The position numbers and the translations under genes were made by a program. The notes beneath the pieces are model-generated. The model saw only the letters and a program-made list of their open reading frames with translations, searched no databases and was not told the DNA's origin. DNA of 32,549 nucleotides from Acidimicrobiia bacterium (GTDB taxonomy: Bacteria; Actinomycetota; Acidimicrobiia; Acidimicrobiales; CATQHL01), in contig VXXM01000085.1 of the NCBI GenBank assembly GCA_009835395.1, positions 1 through 32,549 of the forward strand. The letters are read 5' to 3'. This document shows, one piece after another, positions 15,784-23,485 of the stretch. Within the stretch, counting starts at the first letter, position 1. Each line of letters opens with the position of its first letter.

Positions 15784-16662
15784 ATGGGATATTTCGGACG
15801 GTCCTGGGAACTCGGCAAGACGTCCTGGCGCGTCCTGCGCAAGGACAAGGAGCTGCTCTGGCTACCCGTCCTGGGCGGCTTGGCGGCGTTGATCATCGCC
15901 GGCGTCGTCTTCGGCCTGATCGTGCTCATCGACTACGACCCGGCCATCGGGTGGAGCGACTTCGAGGTGAGCGGGGGATCGAGGTGGCTGGTCTTCCTAG
16001 GAGTCATCGCCAGCACCATCGCCGTCTACTTCTTCCAGGGCGCCCTCGTCCACGGCGCCCGCGAGCGGCTCACCGGTGGCGACCCCACGGTGGCCAGCGC
16101 CATCCGCGGCGCCTCGGGCCGCTTCGGCACCATCGCCGTGTGGGCGATCATCGCCGTCGTGGTGGGCATCATCATCAACTCGATCCAGGCGGCGGCCCGC
16201 GACCGCGCCGGTTTCGCGGGGGCGCTGCTCGGCGGCCTCCTGGACCTGGCGTGGCGGGTCATGACGTTCCTGGTCATGCCGATCATCATCGCTGAGCGGG
16301 TCGGCGCGTTCCGTGCCCTCGGGCGCTCCAAGGACCTGCTGCGGCGGACCTGGGGCGAGAACCTGATCGCCCAGGCGGGTCTCTCCATCGTGGGATTCGT
16401 CCTGATGGCGCCCGGGCTGCTCATCGCCATCTTCCTGGGCACCGGGCCGCTGGGCGTCTTCGGCGTCATCGTGGGCGGCCTGCTGATGATCCTCGGCGCC
16501 GTGGTGGCCTCGGCGCTGAGCGCCGTGTACCAGACGGCGCTCTACGAGTACGCCACGACCGGCGAGTCCCCGGCCGAGTTCGCCGAGGTCGACCTGGGCC
16601 GGTCGTTCGGCCACCGCGACCGCCGCAGCAACTGGGGGCAACCCGGCCGGTATCGCACGTAG
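15784..16662 (+). CDS. DUF6159-like integral membrane protein
   Basis: 292 residues with about six hydrophobic segments (roughly 28-53, 63-82, 114-135, 147-170, 193-222 and 224-250). The soluble N-terminus Gly-Tyr-Phe-Gly-Arg-Ser-Trp-Glu-Leu-Gly-Lys-Thr-Ser-Trp-Arg-Val-Leu and the following Lys-Asp-Lys-Glu-Leu-Leu recall the DUF6159 family of actinobacterial and archaeal membrane proteins. Molecular role is unknown. GGAG lies eight bases upstream of the ATG. It is alone on its strand after acuI and converges with the SDR gene, with a strong hairpin between them. Confidence 0.78.
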   Translation: MGYFGRSWELGKTSWRVLRKDKELLWLPVLGGLAALIIAGVVFGLIVLIDYDPAIGWSDFEVSGGSRWLVFLGVIASTIAVYFFQGALVHGARERLTGGDPTVASAIRGASGRFGTIAVWAIIAVVVGIIINSIQAAARDRAGFAGALLGGLLDLAWRVMTFLVMPIIIAERVGAFRALGRSKDLLRRTWGENLIAQAGLSIVGFVLMAPGLLIAIFLGTGPLGVFGVIVGGLLMILGAVVASALSAVYQTALYEYATTGESPAEFAEVDLGRSFGHRDRRSNWGQPGRYRT

Positions 16663-16666
16663 CGTT

Positions 16667-16691
16667 CCCGCTCCCCCGGTCGGGGGGCGGG
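16667..16691. terminator. Bidirectional terminator hairpin
   Basis: CCCGC-T-CCCCC (16667-16677) pairs with GGGGG-GCGGG (16682-16691) around GGTC, a 10-bp GC stem with one bulged T. It sits exactly between two convergent genes, four bases after one stop and two bases before the other, and so probably ends both transcripts. No T-run on either side. Confidence 0.65.
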
Positions 16692-16693
16692 CA

Positions 16694-17458
16694 CTACACG
16701 TCGAGCCAGTCGGGGCGGTCCGAGACCCCCTGGATCGTCCAGCCGCCGTCCACGACGATGCACTGGCCGGTGACGTAGGAGGCATCCTCGCTCGCCAGGA
16801 ACACCGCGGGGCGGGCGATCTCGGCTGCGTCGGCGAGGCGGTCCAGCGGGACCTCCAGGAGCATCCAGTCCTCGGTGAGGGAGCCGTCGTCGAGCGCCTG
16901 CTGCACCAGTGGCGTCCGGGTGAAGCCGGGGGCAATCGCGTTGACCCTGATGTTGTGGGGTGCCACCTCGACGGCGAGCGACCGAGTCAGCCCCATGATT
17001 CCGGCCTTCGCTGCCGAGTACGGGGCACGTCCGGGGATGCCCACGATGCCGGCAGCGCTGGCGATCGAGACGATGGCGCCGCCACCCGCTTTGCGCATTT
17101 CCGGAATCGCCGCCGCGCTGCAGTGGAACATACCCCCCAGGTGGATGCCCACGACGAGATTCCAGACCTCGGGATCCATCATGTGCGTCGGCGCGGCGCG
17201 CTGGATACCGGCGTTGTTGAACAGCGCGTCGATGCGACCGCACTGAGCCACGACCTCAGCCGTTGCGGTCCGCACAGACTCGACGTCGGAGACGTCGACG
17301 GTGAGATCCAGGACACCGTCACGGGGTTCGTCGGGTTCGATGAGATCGAACGACGCCACCGTGGCGCCCCGGGCGACCATCTCGCCGGCGATCGCGCCGC
17401 CGATGCCGCGGGCCCCGCCCGTGACGATCGCCACCTTGCCCTCGAACTCGCCGGACAT
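16694..17458 (-). CDS. SDR family oxidoreductase (SDR1), last gene of the hyu operon
   Basis: 254 residues from ATG 17458, with GGGGGAG six bases upstream; the GTG at 17461 directly before it is too close to that site. The ATG shares its A with the hyuB1 stop (TGATG). Classical short-chain dehydrogenase: Thr-Gly-Gly-Ala-Arg-Gly-Ile-Gly (13-20), Asn-Asn-Ala-Gly (81-84), Ser134, Tyr147-x3-Lys151; Asp38 at the end of the second strand favours NAD+. It oxidises or reduces a secondary alcohol or ketone. Its place at the end of a HyuA/HyuB operon suggests it supplies or uses the same substrate, as phenylethanol dehydrogenase does beside acetophenone carboxylase; that parallel is inference. Confidence 0.9.
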   Translation of the reverse strand: MSGEFEGKVAIVTGGARGIGGAIAGEMVARGATVASFDLIEPDEPRDGVLDLTVDVSDVESVRTATAEVVAQCGRIDALFNNAGIQRAAPTHMMDPEVWNLVVGIHLGGMFHCSAAAIPEMRKAGGGAIVSIASAAGIVGIPGRAPYSAAKAGIMGLTRSLAVEVAPHNIRVNAIAPGFTRTPLVQQALDDGSLTEDWMLLEVPLDRLADAAEIARPAVFLASEDASYVTGQCIVVDGGWTIQGVSDRPDWLDV

Positions 17459-19302
17459 CACGAACTCCCCCCGTCGGGGAACTCGGGGCCCTCTTCGTGG
17501 CCGGCACGCAGGGCGGCGGTGGCCTCGACGTCGAGGATGAAGTCGTCGGCGTCGGCATCGTGGGTCGCCACGACGCCGTAGTCCCGCTGGGCGCCCTCGA
17601 CGCTGATGTAGCCGTCACGCAGGTCGTCGAGGACGTGCTCGATGCGCCGCGTCAACGGAAGGCCGTACCCTCCGCCGCCCGGCTGGAAGCAGTCCAGCAT
17701 CTCCCCCCGGCGGATCGGCAGATTGGTGCAGAACATCCCCACGTTGACCTCATCGTCGGTGCCGGGGGCGTACGTGAACTTGTTGGGCCGGGCGTCGGCG
17801 CCGCCGGCGAAGCCCCACGGGCCGAACTTCTCGCCGTCGCCGAGGTCGGAGAGCACCCCGTCGCCGTGGGTGAGATACCACCGGCGGGTCACGCCAAGGC
17901 CGCCGCGCGACCAGCCGGCGCCGGCGCTGTCGGTCTCCATGCGGTAGCAGTCGAACAGCACCGGGAAGAGCCGCTCCTGCAGCTCCACGGGCTGGTTCAT
18001 GGCGGTGGTGGCGAAGGTGGTCATGGCGGTGGCGTTGTCCTTGCGCTGCGCCCTACCGCCCCAGCCGCCCTCCAGCCAGAGGTACATGACGAACTCCCGG
18101 TCGTAGCCGGGCCGCGGGTCCCAGCCCGCCGTGATGGTGTTGATGAGCCCGGTGGGACCCGACATGGACCGCTCGGGCGCCAGGTGCATGAACGCCTTCA
18201 GCACCAGATCGCAGACCGCCGGGTACACGCCGGCGGCGCAGCCCGACACCGGCGCCGGGAACTCCACGCTCACCAGCAGCCCCGGCGGCAGCACGAAGTC
18301 GATGGCCCGGAACACGCCCTGGTTCATGGGGATGTGCGGGAAGATCATCTTCATGGTGACCACCGCGGCCGACAGCGTGACCGACCGGGTGGAGTTGACC
18401 GCCCCCTTGGCCGGGGGGTCGGAGCCGGAGAAGTCCATCGTGGCCCGGTCGCCGTGCACCGTCAGCAGCATGTGGCATGACAACGGTTCGTCGGAGTCGC
18501 TGGCGGGGTCGCAGTCCAAGAGCGACTCCACGGTGACGGGACCGTCGGGCAGCTTGGCGAACTCGGCGCGCAGCAGGTCCTCGGAGTACTCGATGAACTC
18601 GTCCATGGCGGCCAGGATCATCTCGGTGCCGTAGCGGCGGGCCAGCGCCTGCAGGCGCGACTCGCCGAGGCGGACCGCGCCGATGGAGGTCAGCAGGTCG
18701 CCGCGCGCCGTGTCGGCCATGCGCACGTTGCGCAGGATGAGGTTCGAGACCTCGGGCTGGAAGACCCCCTCGCGCACCACGTGGATGGGGGGCACGGCGA
18801 GACCCTCGCCGTAGGAACTGCGGGAGTTGGAGTCGAACGTGCCCGGCACGTGCCCGCCGATGTCGGTCCAGTGCATGGAGTTCTGCACGAAGCCGGCCAG
18901 GGAGCCGTCGAAGTAGAAGGGCATGACGGCGCGCATGTCGTTGTGGTGCGTGCCGCCGATGTACGGGTCGTTGATCAGCACCACGTCGCCGGGGCGGAAG
19001 TACTCCTCGGGGTCGGTGCCGATCCATTCCAGCATGCCCTTGATGGTGAAGGGGTGCGTCCCCAGATGCGCCGCCAGGTCGCGCACACCCGAGGCGATGA
19101 GGTCGCCGTGGCGGTTGCTGATGGTGCCGGAGTAGTCACCGCCCTCGCTGACCACCAGCGAGAAGGCGGCGCGCATCGTGAGCGCGCTCATCTCGTCCAC
19201 GATGCTGCTGAAGGCGCTGTTGAGCACCTGGAAGAGGATCGGGTCTCGCTGGCGCAGACCCACCGACTCGGTGGGCGCGGTGTCCACGACTCGCAGGCTC
19301 AT
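17458..19302 (-). CDS. hyuB: Hydantoinase B/oxoprolinase family protein (HyuB1)
   Basis: 614 residues, full family length. The HyuB family forms the catalytic partner of HyuA in N-methylhydantoinases, 5-oxoprolinases and acetone or acetophenone carboxylases. Asn-Asp-Pro-Tyr-x-Gly-Gly-Thr-His (111-119) and His-Trp-Thr-Asp-Ile-Gly-Gly (144-150) are present; His119, Asp122 and His144 have the same spacing (3 and 22) as the Mn ligands I recall for acetone carboxylase (His150, Asp153, His175). The C-terminal Pro-Gly-Gly-Gly-Gly-Tyr-Gly is typical. AAGGAG precedes the ATG by four bases, 30 bases after hyuA1. It pairs with HyuA1. Substrate not determinable from sequence. Confidence 0.9.
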   Translation of the reverse strand: MSLRVVDTAPTESVGLRQRDPILFQVLNSAFSSIVDEMSALTMRAAFSLVVSEGGDYSGTISNRHGDLIASGVRDLAAHLGTHPFTIKGMLEWIGTDPEEYFRPGDVVLINDPYIGGTHHNDMRAVMPFYFDGSLAGFVQNSMHWTDIGGHVPGTFDSNSRSSYGEGLAVPPIHVVREGVFQPEVSNLILRNVRMADTARGDLLTSIGAVRLGESRLQALARRYGTEMILAAMDEFIEYSEDLLRAEFAKLPDGPVTVESLLDCDPASDSDEPLSCHMLLTVHGDRATMDFSGSDPPAKGAVNSTRSVTLSAAVVTMKMIFPHIPMNQGVFRAIDFVLPPGLLVSVEFPAPVSGCAAGVYPAVCDLVLKAFMHLAPERSMSGPTGLINTITAGWDPRPGYDREFVMYLWLEGGWGGRAQRKDNATAMTTFATTAMNQPVELQERLFPVLFDCYRMETDSAGAGWSRGGLGVTRRWYLTHGDGVLSDLGDGEKFGPWGFAGGADARPNKFTYAPGTDDEVNVGMFCTNLPIRRGEMLDCFQPGGGGYGLPLTRRIEHVLDDLRDGYISVEGAQRDYGVVATHDADADDFILDVEATAALRAGHEEGPEFPDGGSS

Positions 19303-19332
19303 CTTGCTCCTTCCCTCATGCAGACTCTTCCC

Positions 19333-21408
19333 TCATTCGGACCGGGCCATCTGCAGGTTGCCCAGCTTGTCCACCTCCACCTCCCAGTGCGGCGGCACCC
19401 AGGTGGTGGAGTCCTCCTGCGTCAGCACGAGCGGCCCGGAGAGGCGGCTGCCGACGTGGAGGCGGCCGCGTTCGGCGACCCGGGCGGTGACCTCACCGTC
19501 GCGCGTCAGCACCGGACGCTCGACGGTGTGCAGCGGCGCCGTCGAGCCGCTGAACGGGATGTGCGGCCGCTCGGAGCGGCGGACGCCGCGCACCCGCAGC
19601 GCCGAGATCTCCACGCCGATGTCCACCGCCACTGAGTGGAACTGCCGCTCGTACTCCTCGAAGAACATCTCGCGGTACTCCTCGGTGAACCGTTCCGGAA
19701 CCGTGCCGGTCTCCAATTCCACCGTCAGCGCCCGCACCTGGCCGAGGTAGCGCAGGTCGATGGAGTACTCGAGACGCTGGCGCTCGGCGGCGACGCCGTC
19801 ATCGGTGAGTCGCTGGCGCATGGTCGCCGCCAGACGGTCGAAGACCTCCTGCAGCCGGGCTCGGTCCGCATCGGTCAACTCGCTGATCAGCGCCTCGCCG
19901 ATGTCGTGGGTGATGTCGACGTAGAGGCAGCCGAGGCCGGAGGTCACCCCCGGCGCAAGCGGCACGACGATCCTCCTGATCCCCAGCACGTCGGCCAACT
20001 CGGCGGCCATCAGCGGCCCGGCGCCACCGAAGGGGACGAGGGTGAAGTTGCGCGGGTCGAGTCCCCGCTCGACGGTCACGACGCGGATCGAGCGCGCCAT
20101 GTTGTTGTTGGTGATGTCGATGATCCCCAGGGCCGCGTCGGCGACACTCAACCCGAGTTGGTCGGCGAAGGATTCCACGGCCCGGTGCGCCGCGTCGGTG
20201 TCGAGACTGATGCCGCCGGCGAGCCCCACGTCAGCCACGAGGCGCCCGGCCACGAGGTTGGCATCGGTCACGGTGGCGTCCGTGCCGCCGAGCAGGTAGG
20301 CGGCCGGCCCCGGGTCGGCCCCGGCGCTCTGGGGCCCGACGTGCGGCAGGTGCCCGGCGTCGACCCAGGCGATCGAACCCCCGCCGGCGCCGATGGTGAC
20401 GAGGTCGATGGCCGGGAATCGCGCCGGCTGGCCGAACCGCGGCGAGAACTCGTGCACGATGTCGGCCCGGCCGCCCTGCACCACGGCGATGTCGGCGCTG
20501 GTACCGCCGATGTCCAGAGAGATGACCTCTTCCAGACCCTCCGAGGAGGCGAGCACACCGGCCGCCACCACACCGCCGGCCACGCCCGTGGACGCGGCAA
20601 CACCTTCGGCGGCCTTGGCCCCGGCGGCGGGGCCCGATGTGAGCAGGCGGGCCGGGAAGCGCGAGGCGCTCTCCACGGTCAGCAGCCCTCCCCCGGAGTG
20701 CATCACGTACAGGCGGCCGACGAAACCGGCCTCGCGGAGCCGGCTCTCCAGCGCCGTCAGATAGTCGCTCACGACCGGGGCCAGGTAGGCGTTGAGCACG
20801 GCGGTGGAGGTGCGCTCGAACTCGGGGGGTTCCCGCAGCAGCGAGCCGGAGGTGCTGACGAACGCGCCGGGAACCTCGGACCGGACGATCTCCGCCGCCT
20901 CGTCCTCGTGGACCGGGTTGACATAGGAGTGCAGGAAGGCGATGGCGAAGGTGCCGATGCCCCGCCTCGCGGCCAGGCGGGCCGCGGCGCGCACCTGTTC
21001 GGCGTCCAGGGGGATCACCACGTCGCCGGCGTAGTCCAGGCGCTCGGTGATCTCGAAGCGGTTGCGGCGCGTCACCAGCGGCGGCGGCGGGTCCCACTGG
21101 ATGTCGTAGGGATCGCCTCGGTTGTGGCGGCGCAACTCCAGCACGTCCCGGAAGCCCCGGGTGGTCAGCAGCGCCGTGGCGGCGCCCCGCTGGGTGATCA
21201 CGGCGTTGGTGGCGACCGTGGTTCCGTGGGCGATCATCTCGATATCGGGGACCTCGATGCCGGCCGCAGTGATCGAGTCGAGGACGCCCTGGTCGAACGC
21301 CGCGGGGGTTGACGGAACCTTGGCGATGCGCTGCTCGTCACCGCGGACCGCGACAAGGTCGGTGAACGTCCCGCCCGTGTCGATCCCGACCTGCCAGCCG
21401 CCTTGCAT
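19333..21408 (-). CDS. hyuA: Hydantoinase A/oxoprolinase family protein (HyuA1)
   Basis: 691 residues, ASKHA-type ATPase subunit that activates the substrate (or bicarbonate) by phosphorylation for HyuB. The ATP-binding loops are Gly-Ile-Asp-Thr-Gly-Gly-Thr-Phe-Thr-Asp (8-17) and Leu-Asp-Ile-Gly-Gly-Thr-Ser-Ala-Asp (298-306); His-Gly-Thr-Thr-Val-Ala-Thr-Asn (61-68) is also typical. Compared with HyuA2 there are about 16 additional, mainly Gly/Ala/Val residues between the Ser-Gly-Pro-Ala-Ala-Gly loop (258-263) and the second ATP loop. GGGGAGG lies eight bases before the ATG. It lies 87 bases downstream of the small Cys-rich gene and 30 upstream of hyuB1. Confidence 0.92.
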   Translation of the reverse strand: MQGGWQVGIDTGGTFTDLVAVRGDEQRIAKVPSTPAAFDQGVLDSITAAGIEVPDIEMIAHGTTVATNAVITQRGAATALLTTRGFRDVLELRRHNRGDPYDIQWDPPPPLVTRRNRFEITERLDYAGDVVIPLDAEQVRAAARLAARRGIGTFAIAFLHSYVNPVHEDEAAEIVRSEVPGAFVSTSGSLLREPPEFERTSTAVLNAYLAPVVSDYLTALESRLREAGFVGRLYVMHSGGGLLTVESASRFPARLLTSGPAAGAKAAEGVAASTGVAGGVVAAGVLASSEGLEEVISLDIGGTSADIAVVQGGRADIVHEFSPRFGQPARFPAIDLVTIGAGGGSIAWVDAGHLPHVGPQSAGADPGPAAYLLGGTDATVTDANLVAGRLVADVGLAGGISLDTDAAHRAVESFADQLGLSVADAALGIIDITNNNMARSIRVVTVERGLDPRNFTLVPFGGAGPLMAAELADVLGIRRIVVPLAPGVTSGLGCLYVDITHDIGEALISELTDADRARLQEVFDRLAATMRQRLTDDGVAAERQRLEYSIDLRYLGQVRALTVELETGTVPERFTEEYREMFFEEYERQFHSVAVDIGVEISALRVRGVRRSERPHIPFSGSTAPLHTVERPVLTRDGEVTARVAERGRLHVGSRLSGPLVLTQEDSTTWVPPHWEVEVDKLGNLQMARSE

Positions 21409-21495
21409 GCTCCGAGCCTCCCCGTGGTGCGATTCACCACGCTCCGGCGTCAGCGTGAACCTACAACACCGCCGCGGCCTGCTCGAAGTCCGGCA

Positions 21496-21693
21496 TCAGG
21501 ACTCGGCGGCCGATTCCTCCAAGCGGCGCAGCCGACCGAAGAGACGCTCGCAGGTCTCGTCGCAACAGCGCCGGGTCTCCCCGCCGTCGGGCTCGATGAA
21601 GCTCCAGTAGCGGGCGATGAGGAGGTTCCCGCAGACGTCGCAATAGTCGACGGTGGTGTCGTGCCAGTTCTTGTTCAGCTCATGCCACGCCAT
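21496..21693 (-). CDS. Small Cys-rich (zinc-ribbon-like) protein in the hyu operon
   Basis: 65 residues. Cys18-x2-Cys21 and a Cys43-Cys44-x3-Cys48 group look like a small zinc-binding ribbon; Trp/His-rich N-terminus (Met-Ala-Trp-His-Glu-Leu-Asn-Lys-Asn-Trp-His), no signal peptide. The strong GAAGGAG ribosome site eight bases before the ATG, and the 14-base overlap with the hyuB2 end, argue that it is a real operon gene. I do not recognise the family. Small zinc-binding subunits exist in acetone and acetophenone carboxylases, whose large subunits are HyuA/HyuB relatives, so a minor subunit bridging the two pairs is an attractive but untested idea. Confidence 0.8.
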   Translation of the reverse strand: MAWHELNKNWHDTTVDYCDVCGNLLIARYWSFIEPDGGETRRCCDETCERLFGRLRRLEESAAES

Positions 21694-23485
21694 CGCGCAT
21701 GCTCCTTCTCAACGCGGCGGTGGCCGCCTCGTCGACGACCAGGCCATCGTCGGGAGCGCCGTCGAGCACGACGCCGTAGGCCGACTCGGCGGAGACGCGG
21801 CTCACGAACCCCAACTCGACGTCGGCGAGGACCTTGGCGGGGTCGCGCTCGAGCGGGTCGCCGTAGCCACCACCGGACGGTGAGGTGATGCGCACCCGGT
21901 CGCCACGGCGCAGGCGGATATTGGTGAACTTCGAGGGTGAGATCAGTCCGAAGGCGTCCTGGAACGTCTCGTAGGCGTCGCTGCCCTCCGGAGCCACCTC
22001 CAGGGCGGTCCGGCTGCCGTCGTGGCCTCCGAACAGCCCCCAGGGGGAGCGCTTCATCCGCTCCGACAGGGCGCTCACGGTGATCACGTCGCCCTCCACC
22101 TCCATGACGCGCCGCACGCCGAGCCCTCCCCGGTGCCGCCCGGCGCCGCCGGTGTCGTCGTTGAGGCTGTACTCCTCGTGCACCCAGGGCCACTTGGTCT
22201 CGAAGATCTCCACCGGGGTGTTCCGGCAGTTGGCGTGCGGCACGATCTGGGCGCTGTTGCCGTCGGATGTCGCCCGGCCGCCCCAGCCCATCCCCTCGAA
22301 GTGGTAGTGCGCGTAGTACTCGCCGTTGCGGGGGTCGACCCCGCCGAACAGGAAGTTGAGCGACGTGTTGCCGCTGGCGGCGGCGGCCCTCTCGGGCAGG
22401 ATCTGGCTGAGGATCTGGCCCAGCACCAGTTCCATGATGCGCGGCTGGAACTCCGTCTGGCCGCCCACGCACGGCCCGGGCAGGCGCACGCACGTGATGG
22501 TCCCCGCCGGGGCCACCACCTTGACGGGTCGCACGATGCCGGCGTTGACCGGCACGTCGCGGGCCAGGACGTACAGCAGGCCGTTCAGCGAGGCCGACAA
22601 CGTCACGACGTAGGGGGCGTTGATGGGCCCGATGGCCTGCTCGTCGGACTTCGAGTAGTCGAAGATCAACTCGTCGCCCTCCACGATGATCCGCGAGCGG
22701 ATCCAGTAGGAGCGGTCCGATATGCCGTCGTCCTCCATGCAGTCCTCGCCGGTGTAGATGCCGTCGGGGAGCCCGGCGATCTCCGAGCGCATGTACGCCT
22801 CGGCGTAGTCGAGGATCTGCTCGAATGCCTCGTTCAGCCCGTCGACGCCCCGCTCGGCGATGAGGCCGCCGACGCGGCGCTCCCCCACCCGCAGCGAGCC
22901 GACCATGGCGTGCAGGTCCCCCCAGGAGTTGTTCGGCGTGCGGTGGTTGGCGAGCATGATCCGCCAGATGTCCTGCACCGGCTCGCCGCGGTCGAAGAGC
23001 TTGGTGGGCGGGATGCGCAGCCCCTCCTGGAAGATGTCGGTGGCGGTCGCCGCGAAGGAACCCGGCGCCATCCCGCCGATCTCGGCGAGGTGGGCGATGT
23101 TGCCGACGAATGCGGCCAGCTCGCCGTCGCTGTAGACGGGAGCGACCATCATGTGCTCGGGCAGGTGCGAGCCGCCCCGGTAGGGATCGTTGTGCACGAA
23201 GATGTCGCCGTCGGCGAAGTTCTCCGGGCCCACCTCGCGGATGATCCACGTGGCGGCGTACAGCGAGGCGCCCAGCATCGCCGGGTTGATCCCCGCCGTG
23301 GCGATGAGCCGGCCCCGCCGGTCCAGCACCAGGGTCGAGAAGTCGAGCCCCTCGGAGAAGATCGGCGAGTAGGCGGTGCGCATCATGGCGAACGCCATCT
23401 CGTCGCAGATGTTGCGGACCCGCTTGTACAGCAGCGTGAGACCCACCCGGTCGATGCCGTCGAAGGGCGGCGATGTGGCGGTCAT
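21680..23485 (-). CDS. hyuB: Hydantoinase B/oxoprolinase family protein (HyuB2) with Asp-to-Glu metal-site change
   Basis: 601 residues from ATG 23485, which overlaps the hyuA2 stop by four bases (ATGA); the open frame reaches 23659, but that part is inside hyuA2. Hydantoinase B domain: Asn-Asp-Pro-Tyr-Arg-Gly-Gly-Ser-His (99-107) and His-Leu-Ala-Glu-Ile-Gly-Gly (132-138). His107, Glu110 and His132 keep the spacing of HyuB1's His119/Asp122/His144, but Asp is replaced by Glu, and the Asp of the second motif is also Glu. Pro-Ser-Gly-Gly-Gly-Tyr-Gly near the C-terminus is typical. It pairs with HyuA2; the two HyuBs are diverged paralogues and probably act on different substrates or at different steps. 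Confidence 0.9.
   Translation of the reverse strand: MTATSPPFDGIDRVGLTLLYKRVRNICDEMAFAMMRTAYSPIFSEGLDFSTLVLDRRGRLIATAGINPAMLGASLYAATWIIREVGPENFADGDIFVHNDPYRGGSHLPEHMMVAPVYSDGELAAFVGNIAHLAEIGGMAPGSFAATATDIFQEGLRIPPTKLFDRGEPVQDIWRIMLANHRTPNNSWGDLHAMVGSLRVGERRVGGLIAERGVDGLNEAFEQILDYAEAYMRSEIAGLPDGIYTGEDCMEDDGISDRSYWIRSRIIVEGDELIFDYSKSDEQAIGPINAPYVVTLSASLNGLLYVLARDVPVNAGIVRPVKVVAPAGTITCVRLPGPCVGGQTEFQPRIMELVLGQILSQILPERAAAASGNTSLNFLFGGVDPRNGEYYAHYHFEGMGWGGRATSDGNSAQIVPHANCRNTPVEIFETKWPWVHEEYSLNDDTGGAGRHRGGLGVRRVMEVEGDVITVSALSERMKRSPWGLFGGHDGSRTALEVAPEGSDAYETFQDAFGLISPSKFTNIRLRRGDRVRITSPSGGGYGDPLERDPAKVLADVELGFVSRVSAESAYGVVLDGAPDDGLVVDEAATAALRRSMRDGVA

Noticed and set aside
21461-21643. Another small minus-strand open frame overlapping the Cys-rich gene
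   Set aside because: No ribosome site and Arg-rich, low-complexity translation; the overlapping frame with GAAGGAG and paired Cys is better.
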